A stretch of DNA of 64,000 nt from Talinum fruticosum (taxonomy: Eukaryota; Streptophyta; Magnoliopsida; Caryophyllales; Talinaceae): assembly GCA_021018815.1 (NCBI GenBank), contig JAITYX010000085.1, positions 1,984,001 through 2,048,000 on the forward strand, in the 5' to 3' direction. A program made the position numbers and the translations under genes. Under the pieces are notes generated by a model. The model had not been told where the DNA came from and ran no database searches. It saw only the letters and a program-made list of their open reading frames with translations. Below are positions 43,781 to 55,760 of this stretch, one piece after another (the stretch's first letter is position 1; each line of letters begins with the position of its first letter).

Positions 43781-44909
43781 TTAAGTATTGTCCCAACCAA
43801 ATCATTAGGAGGTGTGTCCCAAATTCAGTAGTGAGAAGTGTTCTCTTTTTTTGTCATGATCAAGCATGTGGGGAGCATTTAGTGGCAAGAAAACTACCAC
43901 TAAGGTTCTTCAATGTGGTTTTTATTGGCTCACACTCTTTAAAGATGCTCACGCATATTGTAAGAGTTGCCTTAGATGTCAACAGTTAGGGAGAATATCT
44001 AAGAGAGACATGATGCCCTTGCACCCCATTATTGTTGTTGAAATTTTTGATGTGTGAGGGATAGATTTTATGGGACCATTTCTAATCTTTTTTGGGAACG
44101 AGTACATTCTTCTAACTATGGATTATGTATCTAAGTGGGTTAAGGCTATCCCTACTAGATCCAATGAAACAAGGGTAGTTATGAAATTCTTGAGAGAGAA
44201 CATCTTTGCTAGGTATTGCATGCCACGTGCTATTATTAGTGACCAAGGTACTCATTTTGACAACAAATCTTTTGATGCATTGTTGAAAAAGTATTCTATC
44301 GTTAATCGGCTTGCCACCTCCTACCGCCCTCAAACAAGTGGTCAAGTTGAGGTTTTCAATTGGCAAATCAAGCAAATTCTTGAGAAAACCGTCAACGAGG
44401 AATAGGAAGGATTGGGCCGACAAGCTTGTCGATGCTCTTTGGGCATATAGAACAGCGTTTACAAACCCTTTAGGCATGTCTCCTTATAGGGTGGTTTATG
44501 CAAGCCTTGTCACCTTCAGGTGGAGCTTGAGCACTGGGATTTGTGGGAAATTAAGACTCTCAACTATGACATGGGTTTAGCCAGGAGATAAGAGACGTTT
44601 GCGTATCACTAAATTAAAAGATATTCGGGCGAGGCGTATGAGAGTGCGCGATCTTCCACGGAACAGGGTAAAGTCCATTCATGATTGAAAAATTTTATGC
44701 AAAAATTTATCCCCAATATGAAGGTACTCTTGTATGACTTGAGACTGTACCTATTTCTAGGGAAATTAAGGTCTAGGAGGGCGGGGCCTTTTGTTGTTAC
44801 TCAGATTTTTCCTCATAGGGCTACGAAATTCAAGACCCCGTTATTGGTTCCCGTAAAAAGTGAATGGTCAACGTTTAAAAGAATATTTAAAAATGCCTTT
44901 GATAGGTGA
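43777..44909 (+). pseudogene. Athila-type integrase remnant
   Basis: The zinc-binding part is 'CHDQACGEHL' and 'CKSCLRCQQLG' across two frames (43850-43990). The core has all three acids: 'GIDFMGPF' (44058), 'AIISDQGTHFDNKSF' (44233) and 'QTSGQVEVFNWQIK' (44332). A stop at 44403-44405 and frame changes follow. The C-terminal part shows 'LGKLRSRRAGPFVVTQIFP' at 44757, the GPF-type end domain. The copy is inactive. Confidence 0.85.
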
Positions 44910-45613
44910 CGTGGAGCGCATTTGGCTCCACCAACCTTCCCGAACTAATCTTTGAATTATCCCTCGTACTCTTGTAAATAGATTTTGTAAATACATTTTG
45001 CTTTATTTCCTTTTTCTTCAAAAATTAAAAAAATTAAAATTAAAAAAATGAGAAAAAACCCAAACAAACAAAAGTTTCCAAAAAAGAGAAAAAACAAAAT
45101 TAATGAAAAAGATGAAAAAAAAAGAAAAAAAGTCGAGCATGAGCATGCCGAGTCATTGGCACGATTTCGATCTGCGAACGGACGGGTTGCATGGTCATGC
45201 TCGTGCCACTTGGCACGACCATGCCACCCTGTTCGCAGATTTTAAATCGGGCCCCCTCTTTTCTTCTTCCTTTCTTCTTCTTTTGTTCCTCCAACCCCAT
45301 TTCATTTCCTAGCTTCTCTCTTCCTTTCTATCCCTCTCTAGCCTCTCTCACCCACCCACCCACAAATCCCACCCAAATATCTCAATTTCCTTTAAAAATT
45401 TCTCATTTTTACTCATAAAACCTCCAAATTTCTCACTTTTTCCCTCATTTCTCTCTCCTCTTACCCTAATTTCACCATTGTTGAGTTAGGGGTGTAAGTA
45501 AGAGAAGCGTTTGCATTGCACTTAGAATTGTGTTCTTTGCACACAAATTGAAGGTATTTGGAGATTTTTGGGGTTTATTCCACAAGAAATCCCAATTTCA
45601 AGTTTTTCCACCA
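44910..45613. other. Spacer between integrase and env-like ORF
   Basis: No gene is seen. An A-rich stretch (45010-45140) is followed by a partly self-complementary block (45185-45225: gcatggtcatgctcgtgcca ... tggcacgaccatgcc), a motif also found in the LTRs, and then a pyrimidine-rich stretch. Confidence 0.55.
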
Positions 45614-46900
45614 TGCCTCCCAAATCAAAAAGAGTTAGGCCAACTCAAGAGGCTTCCAATCCAGATGCGGAGCCAGGTAAAGCTCAAGTTCAAGCTTAAC
45701 CTCTTGTTCTTTCTACTAGTGCAAGATCAATAAAATGTGTAAATAGAGAGCAAGGCTAGGTTTCATAATCTTATCACTCGATTGGTTTGTGAGCCTCGTT
45801 ACTTAGACCAAGAGACCCTTATGGGCTTGGGGCTTTGGGACGACATGTATAGATTGTTGAGTAACTTGGGTTGGCTTGAATTTGTTGAGCTCAAAGATAT
45901 TGTTTTTGATCAATTGATTGTGGAGTTTCTAAGCTCCTTGAAAGTGGACTGGGAAGGGGAGTTTAATGGGAGCCGAGTGCACATCTTTTTCCGTATGTTT
46001 AACCAGGAGTTTCATTTGAATTTGGTGCAATTTAACCACATCCCGCATCCGAACCCGGAAAATTTTCCCCAGGGATGTATGGTATAGCATCACTTGTAGT
46101 AGGCGGAAACTATATTTTGATAGCGATGGAACGGGCCGTCGAGTTGCCTTTGAGTCTAGGCAAGAAAAAGTCACCGACATTTGCAACATTACCTTTCGCT
46201 ATCTCCACCGTTTAATGGCTAATATAGTGTTTGGGAGGCATGATAACCAAGGTGTTGGTAGGAACCCCAAGTTATTTTTACTTTAGGTGGCAGTGAAACA
46301 AATTAAGGCGAGATATCGTGGCCTTCATTCTCGACTCATTTGGAAGATGTAGCAAAACATTCTAAGAAAGTAGTAGAGGTAAGGGGTTTGATTACAACGA
46401 TTGTGTTGGGGCTAAATTTAAGTAGCGAAATGGAAAAGTTAGAGCCCCCACTTTTTGGGAGAAAGGTTGGACATGAAAGCATTGCTTAGGGTGAAATTTG
46501 TGCTTGCTTGAGGAAGCAAATACTTTATGAATCATCATGGCCTACCTATTTTTCAACTCCCCAACCCCAACCGCACCACTCTAACAAATCTGAACAATTG
46601 GAAATTTAAGGATGGTGGTGATGATCATGTTGAAAATGTAGCCATGGAGGAAGAGGAGGGCGATGGCGATGAGGATGAGTCAACCGAACAACACCCACAA
46701 TTTGAAACCCGTGGCTCATCTCAAGCCCCTCTTTTTCATTATCAAGATTCAATGGTTCAAACCCTAGCTAGAATGAAACTTGAAATTGCTTTACTCCACT
46801 CCAACCATCTCGCATTTTGGGAAACATTGAGGGGGTGCAAGCTTGTTGTCGGTTTGTTGAGGGTAATATCGGGGATTTTTAGGGCGTATGGACCAATATG
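45614..46900 (+). pseudogene. ATHILA ORF-1-type (env-like) remnant
   Basis: The ATG at 45614 starts 'MPPKSKRVRPTQEASNP'. In a second frame (45782-46087) comes 'CEPRYLDQETLMGLGLWDD', then 'IVEFLSSLKVDW' and 'FFRMFNQEFHLNLVQFNHI', which fit the ATHILA ORF-1 family (PF03078), the env-like ORF placed after integrase in Athila elements. An acidic stretch ('EEEEGDGDEDESTEQ', 46660) and a C-terminal part reaching about 46900 follow in a third frame. Stops and frameshifts break it. Its role is not established. Confidence 0.72.
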
Positions 46901-47679
46901 AACAGTGTCGGCTCCTTGCAATGGGGAAGAGCGAAGGAGGCAATCTACGGAAAGAGGACGAATGAGGAGATGTTATGAGCCATGTATTACCACCACATGC
47001 AACAAAAAGGGCCTGCGTACACTCCACCGGATTGGAACCCACTCGACTCCGGCTCCGATGGGAGTCGATGAGTTTGTGAGTGCATTTTCCTCCACCCCAA
47101 CTTTCTCATTGTATATCGTTTACTGGGTTCATCTTGAATGTCATTTGGGGGAACTACATGCTCATTGGGGGCTTATCTAATTCGACATCATTTATCTTAT
47201 CTCACCTTGCTTTGTTTGCACTTTCCCTTGATTGTTTCAATGTGATTGGTAACTATTGGGCATTTGAGGTGAAATGTAGGTTTTGATTGATATTGTTGGC
47301 CAATTGAAGGAATTTTTATGCGATGTGATATGTTAATTTTGGGTTTGTGGGTATGATATTGTATAAGTCCTTGTGCACATAGCTTTGTCTTTCGAGTTGT
47401 CTTTATTTGCCAAATGTACATATATGTTGTGTTGATGTTTCATGACAATAGGGAGATACATTGTCATTCCACTCCAAGGTATGCACAAGCTATTACCTTC
47501 TTTTTCCTCTTTGCAATATATTTATTTCTTCCATTATTGGTACTCCCTTACTCCAATGAGGACATCGTGTGATTTTAGTGCGGGGTGATGAAGTCGCATA
47601 CCCAAAATTTTTGTTTTTCTATTGTAGTTTTGCTTAGCTTTGGGAGTTTTGTGTCATTTTTTGGGCAAAGGAGACTGAT
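46901..47679. other. Athila-type 3' untranslated region, left part
   Basis: Eroded coding debris at 46901-47200 gives way to AT-rich spacer. No gene is called. It is interrupted by a LINE from about 47680. Confidence 0.5.
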
Positions 47680-50600
47680 ACAAACAAAGCAAAGCAAATT
47701 ACAATAATGTTCTCTGTTTAGCCTTACGGGCTAAACAGGTTTGCCATTGCCACCGGTTCATATCAACTTTAACAATAGAGACGTAATAAAAAAAAGGAGC
47801 AAAGCTTAATGACCTCTTTACACAGAATTATAGATTCATTGGAGTAGGTAACATCCCCTCGGACCTCCGCCACCACACGCGCTGCATCTGTACGAGATAG
47901 ATATGCTACGATAGCCCCTTGAGAGAACGTCCATGAGTGCGTTCTCGATTGCTACATACTCGCTTGAAGAGCATTCTGTAAAAGTCCATACCACATCCCC
48001 GATGGACTATAGTATTCCCTTCCATAAAGATCCATGCTACTCCTCGCTCTATTGGACCTCAAATCACATGCCCCATCCGTGATGACTCTTATAAGGTTCC
48101 GCGCGGAGTTCCATATGTGAAAGACACCTGGTCATTGGGCCTTGGATCGTAACTAGACGTAGCTATGGTAATTGCCAAATCTTTCTTCTTGTGCTCCTTC
48201 CAGGAAGAAAAAGTGCAAGCAACATTGCACAAAATATGTTGTGCGCAATGTTCCTTTGCCCTGAAAATGATATGATTCCTTTCCTTCCATAATTCCCATA
48301 ACATACACATAAAGTAGTTAAATATGTCATCATTCCATTTGCTTTTATCCCTGCTTGAAGTACCTGATCTATCCTCCCATCTACTTGAAGAAGTTGAGAT
48401 TATTCCCATTATGAGTAATGATTCCTAGTGGGCCCGAAGCCCATATCCTATTTGTGGCTACACAGTCTCTAAAGTGCTCAAAGGTCTCCTCATGGTTCCT
48501 GCAAAATGCACACACATTATTAACCTCCATGCCTCTTCTCCTCATTACGTAACCTAGTGGTAAGGTCTCTTAAGGACTTTCCAACCAAAATTTTTAGCTT
48601 CGGTAGTGACTCGAAGCTCTAGTACTTCTTCCAATATTTTCCGGGCCATTCCTTCTTAGATAGATTATGCTTGAGTTGTGTGAGGTAGGTATATCCCGTC
48701 TTTGTGGTGAATTCACCATCCCTTGAATGCTGCCAATAGATATCGTCCCGCTCATTCCGACCTCCGATAGGCTGCATTAGAATCCTCTTCGCCGTAGTCC
48801 AAATGAAAATTTGTCTTACTTTACCCACATTCCACTGCCTAGTTGCATTATCGATGAGCGTCCTCACCTTCCGATCATGATGAAGTAATTTCATCTCGCT
48901 CGTTTTTTAATATGACCTCCTCATTGCTTAGCCATGCATCTCGTCCAATAACTACTTTGTCACCTCTCCCAATTCTCTATAGAATTCCTTTTCGAATTCG
49001 TTGACCCAATGGCACAGTCCTCTCCAACCCCAAGATGCCCTTGATGGCCTCATTGCCTTACCAATTGTAGTGATGGGTGAGCAAAAACCATACTTACCCT
49101 TGTAAAGTCGTGCTAGGAGTAGGTCATTATTTTTATTAAGTCTCCATGCCTATTTCATAAGGAGTGAACTGTTGAAGTTGGCTACTTCTCACAAACCCAG
49201 CTTCTCTAGCCGATTTTGGTAGAAAAAGGATATCTTTCTTTACCCAATGACCCCTCTTGCATCCTGGCTTTTCTCCCAAGAAGAATGCTACCATGAATGA
49301 GTTGAGGATCGATAGTGTTGAGGTTGGAATTTTGAAGACCCCTAGGACATGCTGATTCAATGAACTCAACACCGCATTGATGAGAACTAATTTCCCTGTC
49401 GTTGAGAGCATATCGTTTTCCAAATGTGCATTGTATTATGAATTCTCTTGATAAGAAAACTAAAATGGGAAATTTTTCTTACAGTGATGATGGGAGACGT
49501 TCCCAAATACTTGTCAAAGTTTTGGACAATGTTGAAGCCAAACAACAATTTGAACCCTTGGGCTTCCTCCTCTAACACGTTCCTTGAAAACATAACAACA
49601 AACTTTCCAAGTGTTAATAGTTTGTCCTGAAGCTTCACATAAGTATTGATGAGTTGCTTGAGATTCAAGACTGTTTGTAAATCCATCTTTGTGAAGAATA
49701 ATGCATCATCCGCTGAGAAAATATGTGAGATTTGAGGTGCTCTCCTAGCAATCTGGACTCCCTTAATCTCCCCGACTCTTGCCCCTATCTCAAAATCTCC
49801 GCAAGCGATTCTATCACCAAGAGGAACAAATATGGTGAAAGTGGATCGCCTTGTCTAAGTCCCACTCTTAGGATAATGGCATCTATTGGCTCACTATTGA
49901 AAAGTACATTGTACCTTATCATGGTTACACATTGTATAATGAGATTAACCCATTTCATGGGTAATCCTAATTTTTGTAGTAGAGTCTCGAGAAAATTCCA
50001 TCGAACTTTATCATAGGCTTTGCTCATATCAATCTTAATGGTTGCCATCTTCCTGCCATATTTCTTTTGTTTGATGTCATTGAGAATTTCATGAGCTAAG
50101 AGGCGGTTATCTCGTAATAACTTTAATCGGGACAAACTCGTTTTGTCACTCACCAATGATAGAGCTCATAAGAGGTCTCAATATGTTGACTAAACACTTG
50201 GACATGACCTTATATATCACATTGCATAAGCTTATTGGTCTGAAGTCATTCATCTCTTTGGCTTGTTCCTTTTTGGAATTAAGACAATGTGTGTGTTGTT
50301 GATTACCGGAATCAAATTGCTCGAATTGAGCGTCTCTAGGACTACAAACGTGATCTTTGGCTCGACTCGGTGCCACATTCTCTCGAAAAAACAATGCTGG
50401 AAATCCATCCGGCTCTGGTGATTTAAGGCTTCCCATTTGAAAAACTGCCCTTCCGATATCTTCTTCTTCAAATAATCTATTGAGATCAATAAGTTGCTCG
50501 TCTATCATTCTTTTCGAAAGCAGACTCAAGATGTTGTTGATCATTCAATTTATTCCCGGTTGGTAGGGGATCTCTAAAGAGGTCATCGAAGTAGTCTCTA

Positions 50601-51190
50601 GCCATAGTCTTCATATATTCCACCTCACATATATCATTCCCATCTCCATTTCGAGGCTTTTAATTAGTGCAAAAGCCTTTTTAGCTTTGAATTGCTTGAA
50701 GAAATATTTTGTTTCCCTGTCTCCATGTTGCAACCGTTTGATTTTTCCCCTTTGTCTCCAATACAAATCTGCTGCATTCAACGCTTCTTCCAAATTGTTT
50801 TTACCCAGCCAATAATTAGCTAAGATGGACTCTTGTAGACCATATTTTTCAAGGTCTATGAGAGTTTACTTCATTACCTCTTGATGATCGGATATGCAGC
50901 CTTCTCTCTTCTTCCTCCATTGTAAGCACCACTCGTTTACGTTGAAATATGGTATCCCGTAACATTTTGAGCATATTCATCTAGGAATGTCGATGATGTA
51001 GATGAGACCATATCTCTTCAACAACCTTTAAAATTTGAGCTCTTGATAGGCACCATGTCTCGATTCGGTAATTCCTTCTCATCTTCCTACTCATCGTTCG
51101 CTTAAGGTAGAGCAAAATTGGCCCATGGTCGGATGCTTGGATCTCGTAAATTTTCCACATAGCATTTTGACCGCTAATAATTTGGTTGCT
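47680..51190 (-). mobile_element. LINE (non-LTR retrotransposon), 5'-truncated, in the Athila 3' region
   Basis: On the minus strand the reading begins at about 51180 with the end of the endonuclease linker ('SDHGPILLYLKR'). RT follows: 'KIDMSKAYDKVRWNFLE' (50030, motif A Asp), 'GLRQGDPLSPYLFLL' (49860, motif B) and 'FSADDALFF' (about 49715, motif C with both Asp). The zf-RVT region ('DDIYWQHSRDGEFTTKTGY', 48760) and a C-terminal RNase H-like stretch ('WKERNHIIFRAKEH', 48290; then to about 47830) close it. The endonuclease is missing, as in typical 5' truncation. Stops and frame changes are frequent. Ends are approximate, and no target duplication was found. Confidence 0.82.
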
Positions 51191-52131
51191 AGTTGTACAT
51201 AGGTGAAATATGCATGATTGATCACTTTACTTATATTGTAGTTTTCGATTTTTGATAATAACCTCACCTCACATGATTGATTTTGTGTCTACCTTGTTCA
51301 CTGAACTATGACTTTGGGGATTGGGTTGCTAGGTTGGCCTGGGAACCTTTGTTTACCTAGTGGTTTCATAACGCTAAAAAAAGTGTGAATAATTTTGGCA
51401 CCATGGTTCATAGTCAATATCTATATCCATATCTTTAATTGACTTTGAATATGTGATTGCTTTTGCTTGATTCTCGATACCTCTAATTGGGTTGTAAATA
51501 AGTGTTATGCACAAGTTACTAATAAAACCCCAAAAGGGAAGACGACCCAATTATGTGCTTGCTTTGTGTTTCCTCCGGAGTACTTAAAGGCCTCAAAAAT
51601 CCAAGAGCTACCCAACCTGGACAAATGGGCACTTGGAGTTGAGTTGTGTGAGAGTGTGTTAATTTTGGAAAATCCAAAAACAAAGTTGAGCATGGAAGTC
51701 ATTTAAGTAAGTAGATGGAAACCATGTTAATTTTAGCAACCTAATTCTCGAGGCTTGATGAAACTTTGCACTTAAGTACCAAGGTGTACATATCTTATCA
51801 TTGTGAAGTATGGGGTGAAAAATAAGAAATCTGGGGTGCATTTGTGGTCAATGTGAGTTTTGATAGCCTTGTAACTAAGTTATAAGTGTGATAAATCATG
51901 TTGATGTGTACATACTTTCTCTTTGCTTTGTATATATCTTATGTTTTTGAAAAATTTCAAAGATTTTGTGGGTATATTTTCTACAAGCCTCACGAGACCT
52001 TACTCGTCCACTTGGGCTACTAAGGTGTTTAAAAAGCTTGTTGCATGTGCTAAATGCAATCATTGCACCTATGAAAGGTGATTTCCTCTAGTTTTACTCA
52101 AGGACAAGCAAAATATAAGTGTGGAGGTACT
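51191..52131. other. Athila-type 3' untranslated region, right part
   Basis: No domain is recognised. A frame at 51467-51706 is open by chance or is old debris. It ends in 'aagtgtggaggtact', a degenerate polypurine tract directly before the 3' LTR. Confidence 0.5.
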
Positions 52132-53312
52132 TGTTCGGGCTTATACCGAAGCAATATTAGTACTCCGACACTAGGTTTTAGCTCACACTTTTGACTAATT
52201 TAGACTTCTTATATATGCTTTTATGCTTTATTAAGTAAGAGGTTAAGAAACAAAAAACTCGGAGCTATCAAAGATTTGAGGAGTCAAACGAAGGTCCGAG
52301 ATTCGGGCCCGAGGAAGCAAAGATCAAGTAACGAAGAAAAAGCCCAGCGATTCATGGCATGATCGTGCCGCTTGATAGAACCGTGCATAAAACTAGGCAC
52401 AACCGTGCACACAGTGTGTCTTTTGTTAAACCGAGAACCAAAGGGTTGGCATGGTCATGAACATGCCAAGTGGTACAACCGTACCAAGTTAGATTTTGGC
52501 TTGTATAAATACGCTATTTCGACCCCTGAAAAAGGAGTTCATCATTTTCAGGATATTCTAGGGTTTTTCATCGCTTTTTCTCTCTAAACTCTCTTCCTAT
52601 TTTTATCTTGAATCAATGCAAGTTTAAGTGTTTCTATTTTCATTTGATTCCTTTTCTAATTTTATTTAGTTTGATGTTAATTTAAAACATTTTAGTTGAT
52701 GTTCTATTTTGATTCTTGCAAAAATTCAATCCAAATCCCCTCCTTTTAGGTGAGAGAGAGGGTAAAAGTGAGTAAAGACTCACCTTTGATTAGGTTGCGA
52801 GCTTTTCCTTACTTTTGCAATCTCAAACACCATTTTGATTGCATTAGTGCCATTGATTTCTCTCTTTTCCCTTTCTTAGTTTTTTAATATTAAACCCACA
52901 AAATGAATACCTTTGAATGGAGAAGTTTGCTTGAAATTGAAAATGGAAGTGATATTGGAAGTGCTTTGAATTGGTAACTTTTTCCTAATCTCTTTCTTTT
53001 TACATTTTGCTTAGTTGTGGCTATTTAGGATTGTTGTTATTTACTTTTCTAGTTATAGATATCTAGGATTGTTATTGGCTTTTGAGTAATTGTAAAATGG
53101 GTGATATCGTGAGGAAGAAGCTTGGTCGTTGAGAACCATGTGGGCTTTGATCACCCTTAGATAATGTAGTTTTAGTATGATTGTTAGTATTAGTGTTAAT
53201 TGTTTGCTAATTTGATAATTTGTTTTTGAACCTCATTCAATCAAAATATTAGTGATAATTACATTCCATCCCCGAGGATGACATTTTCTAAACCCTTGAA
53301 CTATGACGAACA
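52132..53312 (+). repeat. 3' LTR of the Athila-type element
   Basis: It is 1181 bp, starts tgttcgggcttataccgaag and ends actatgacgaaca. It is uninterrupted and collinear with both parts of the 5' LTR. It is followed by the second CTTAT. Confidence 0.95.
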
Positions 53313-53727
53313 CTTATCCTCTAAACAGACGTTCCTTAATTAAGTTTACGGTTACATTTGGAGGGTTTCCTAGAGCTTGGAAAATAAAGAAACAAGGAAC
53401 GGTGTCTCGTTCCTCGGTGGAGTTGAAATATCGGGCAATGGCTACAATTACTATTGAATTGATATGGATTAAGTACTTTTTAGCCGCAATGGGGATCTAC
53501 CACAACAAGCCTATGAAAGTATTTTGCGACAATCAAGTTGCCCTATATATTGCAAAAATTCTGTTTTTCATAAACATATTGAGATATATTATCATTCCAG
53601 TACCGATTATGTTGTTCTAAATATTAGGTTGCAAATAACTTTACCAAAATATTCGGGAAACAACAGTTCTAATTTTTACGTGGCAAGTTGGGCATGATCA
53701 ATAGGCACGCTCCACCTTAAGGGAGAG
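53313..53727 (+). pseudogene. Copia pol remnant, right part (RNase H end of copy 2)
   Basis: It picks up exactly where the left part stops at 33822, with the target duplication CTTAT repeated. It reads 'SRRSLIKF'-like then 'SWK.KKQGTVSRSSVELKYRA', 'IELIWIKYFLAAMGIY' and 'KVFCDNQVALYIAKI', the standard Copia RNase H order (SRSS..EYRA, DNQ.A). The frame breaks after 53560. A purine-rich 'ttaagggagag' precedes the 3' LTR. Confidence 0.88.
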
Positions 53728-54027
53728 TGTTAAGGAAATAAAATATATCGTACATATTTTGTTTCATATTAGAATTCTTATTAGAGTTAGGCATGAGTTC
53801 CTGTTAGAATTGTGATTAGATTTCGATAGGACTTACGTTTAGCTTTTCGGTTTCAATTCTATCCTCTTCTTGGTACTTTAGCTAGGCTGGAATTAGTCTT
53901 CCATTAGGACTTGTATTAGGCTTGTACATATTAGAGGCAAGTGTGCCAATAATGCAATGAAACATAAACCCTTCTCCCAAATTTGTTTTGTTTCGTTTCA
54001 ATGGTGCCTTACAAATAGAAACCTACA
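53728..54027 (+). repeat. 3' LTR of Copia copy 2
   Basis: It starts tgttaaggaaataaaatat, like the LTRs at 6713 and 10592 (tgttaaggaaacaaagtat), and ends near agaaacctaca. Length about 300 bp as in copy 1. The 5' LTR is not present in the window. Confidence 0.7.
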
Positions 54028-54330
54028 TGCAAATTCGGATTCTCCGTTTGCATTCGTCTTTTATGATAGGATCAGATATACGAAGAAGGTTAACTAAAAA
54101 GAAAAGTCAGAAGAGGAGGGTGACGGTAATGGGAAAGAAATATTATTATTAACGTTCAAACTTGAAACCTAGTTGTTTTTCTGCCCCCTTTTTTTAGACA
54201 TTGAAGCCTATTTAGGTCAGGAGATCTTTAGTTATTACCAAGTCCAGGAAATTGCGCCTTCTTGAGGCCCACGTAACAAACTGATTAACCAAGCAAAAGC
54301 CCACCAGCCAAGCTCTGTCTCTTCCCCCTT
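54028..54330. other. Intergenic, upstream of the ABC1 kinase gene
   Basis: No gene is seen. It ends in the pyrimidine-rich start of the next transcription unit. Confidence 0.5.
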
Positions 54331-55753
54331 CCACCGACTTCTCTCTCTCTCTCTCTCTCATTCGCCGTCGAGCGCCGGCTGTGGCGAAGAAGCCTGAGAA
54401 ACCGTGGAACCAACAACACAAAGCTTCGACATGAGAAGATGCTATCTGGGAAAACTTCAATCCACTGGAAAACTCTAATTCTTTCAACTTTCATTCTGCA
54501 ATTCCTCGCCCAATGTCAAGGTTATTTCCTCTCTTTTTAAGTCATCTCTTCTTTATTTCTCTGACCCTCGATTCGTTTTCCTGTTATTGATTTTTGTGGG
54601 TCGCTCTTTGGGGAATTGGGTAGATTTTGAAACAAAAAATCGAGTCTTGATTTGGAAGGATTTATTTTATCGTAATTAATTTGAGTTTGTAATTGCTTAC
54701 CATTGTTGGAATTCCATTATTTGTTGGGTTTTGTGGATTAGTCATGGCTTTGACATATTTTTCTTCCGAGAATTGTTTAGAAATAAGGTATAAAGGACTG
54801 GTTCAAAGTGGCTTCTCTTTTTGAGCTTCTTAATTGTACGATATAAACTTGATTTTGTTAGCTACTAGTTCTGTTCGTCTTGGAAGGAGCCTTGAAGTCA
54901 ACCAACAGCATTCAAGAACTGAATGAAGGAGATGCCATTGGCGGTATTTTATAGCTTGTTGTAGCTTATTGGAACTTCCTTGTTTTGGAGGCCCAGGGGA
55001 AGCGGATTAGCTTGGATGGTTTTTGTGGTGTAGTTCCCGTGATTGCTTGGGAACTTGAGGAATCTAAACTCAATTATGTGCTTTAGTGCTTTCGGTATGA
55101 AGCCACCTACTTGGAAACTACTTCAGTGATGTTGGGCAAGCTCGCTTATGTCGAGAACTTCCTACACCTCACCCTGGCTGGGCCCACACTAGGCTTACTG
55201 GTGGTGTTATCGTGCTTTGGCATGAAGGTCCTTCATTTTAGATCTGTCCCTTGGAGGTATACTCTGGAGATTTTCGTGGCGGCTTTTTGTGAACTGCGGA
55301 AGCAACAGTAGAGAAAGCGTTGTTCGCTATAGAATTCATTACTGGGAAAATCATATCATGATCTGGGTAGATATCTTTTATGAGGGAAACTTTAGTGGAG
55401 CTGATGAGTTAGGCGAACAAGGACTGGTTTGTTTAGAAACAAGAGCATATCTTTTCCCAAACAAATGTGAATCAACTTTGTCTTTGCATTCAAGAACTGC
55501 ATTTGTATAAAAAGCTTTAAATCATTAGATTATTCACTTCATAAGAATGTAGAAAGTGAACCTTTGTGCCTTTGCATAGACCACATTTTTAGTCTATGGT
55601 TGACCTCTATATTTGGAGCATTGGGATTTGAAAGCCTTTGTGCTTCATCTACAGATTTGACTGTATAGCATACAGCACAATTATGGAGCATAATTGTGAT
55701 GCTAGATTTTAGTTGATTGGTCATATTTTACTTATAACTCTGTGGTATTGCAG
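54331..55753 (+). other. Probable 5' leader and intron of the ABC1 kinase gene
   Basis: A pyrimidine-rich start with a CT run (54341-54359) resembles a plant 5' UTR. A possible donor is at 54521 (caag|gttatt), and the acceptor of the first coding exon is at 55753 (ttgcag). Additional leader exons may lie in between, for example around 54890-54950. An open frame at 55111-55311 shows no recognised domain and I do not call it. Confidence 0.4.
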
Positions 55754-55760
55754 ATTTCTG

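Larger units (their letters stand above)
33823..53312 (+). mobile_element. Ty3/gypsy retrotransposon, Athila lineage, with three nested insertions
   Basis: The LTRs start TGTTCGGGC and end CGA(A/G)CA; the target duplication CTTAT is at 33818-33822 and 53313-53317. The order is LTR, primer-binding site, gag, protease, RT, RNase H, integrase, env-like ORF of the ATHILA ORF-1 type, LTR. Removing the element rejoins the Copia RNase H reading. The LTR pair is clearly diverged, so the insertion is old. Insertions inside it: a solo LTR at 34652-35896, a solo LTR at 39680-42552 and a LINE at about 47680-51190. Confidence 0.93.

Noticed and set aside
45048..45312. Lys-rich open frames
   Set aside because: They read an A-rich spacer of the Athila-type element and show no domain.
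55111..55311. 66-codon frame before the ABC1 kinase gene
   Set aside because: No recognised domain; it lies in the probable leader or intron.
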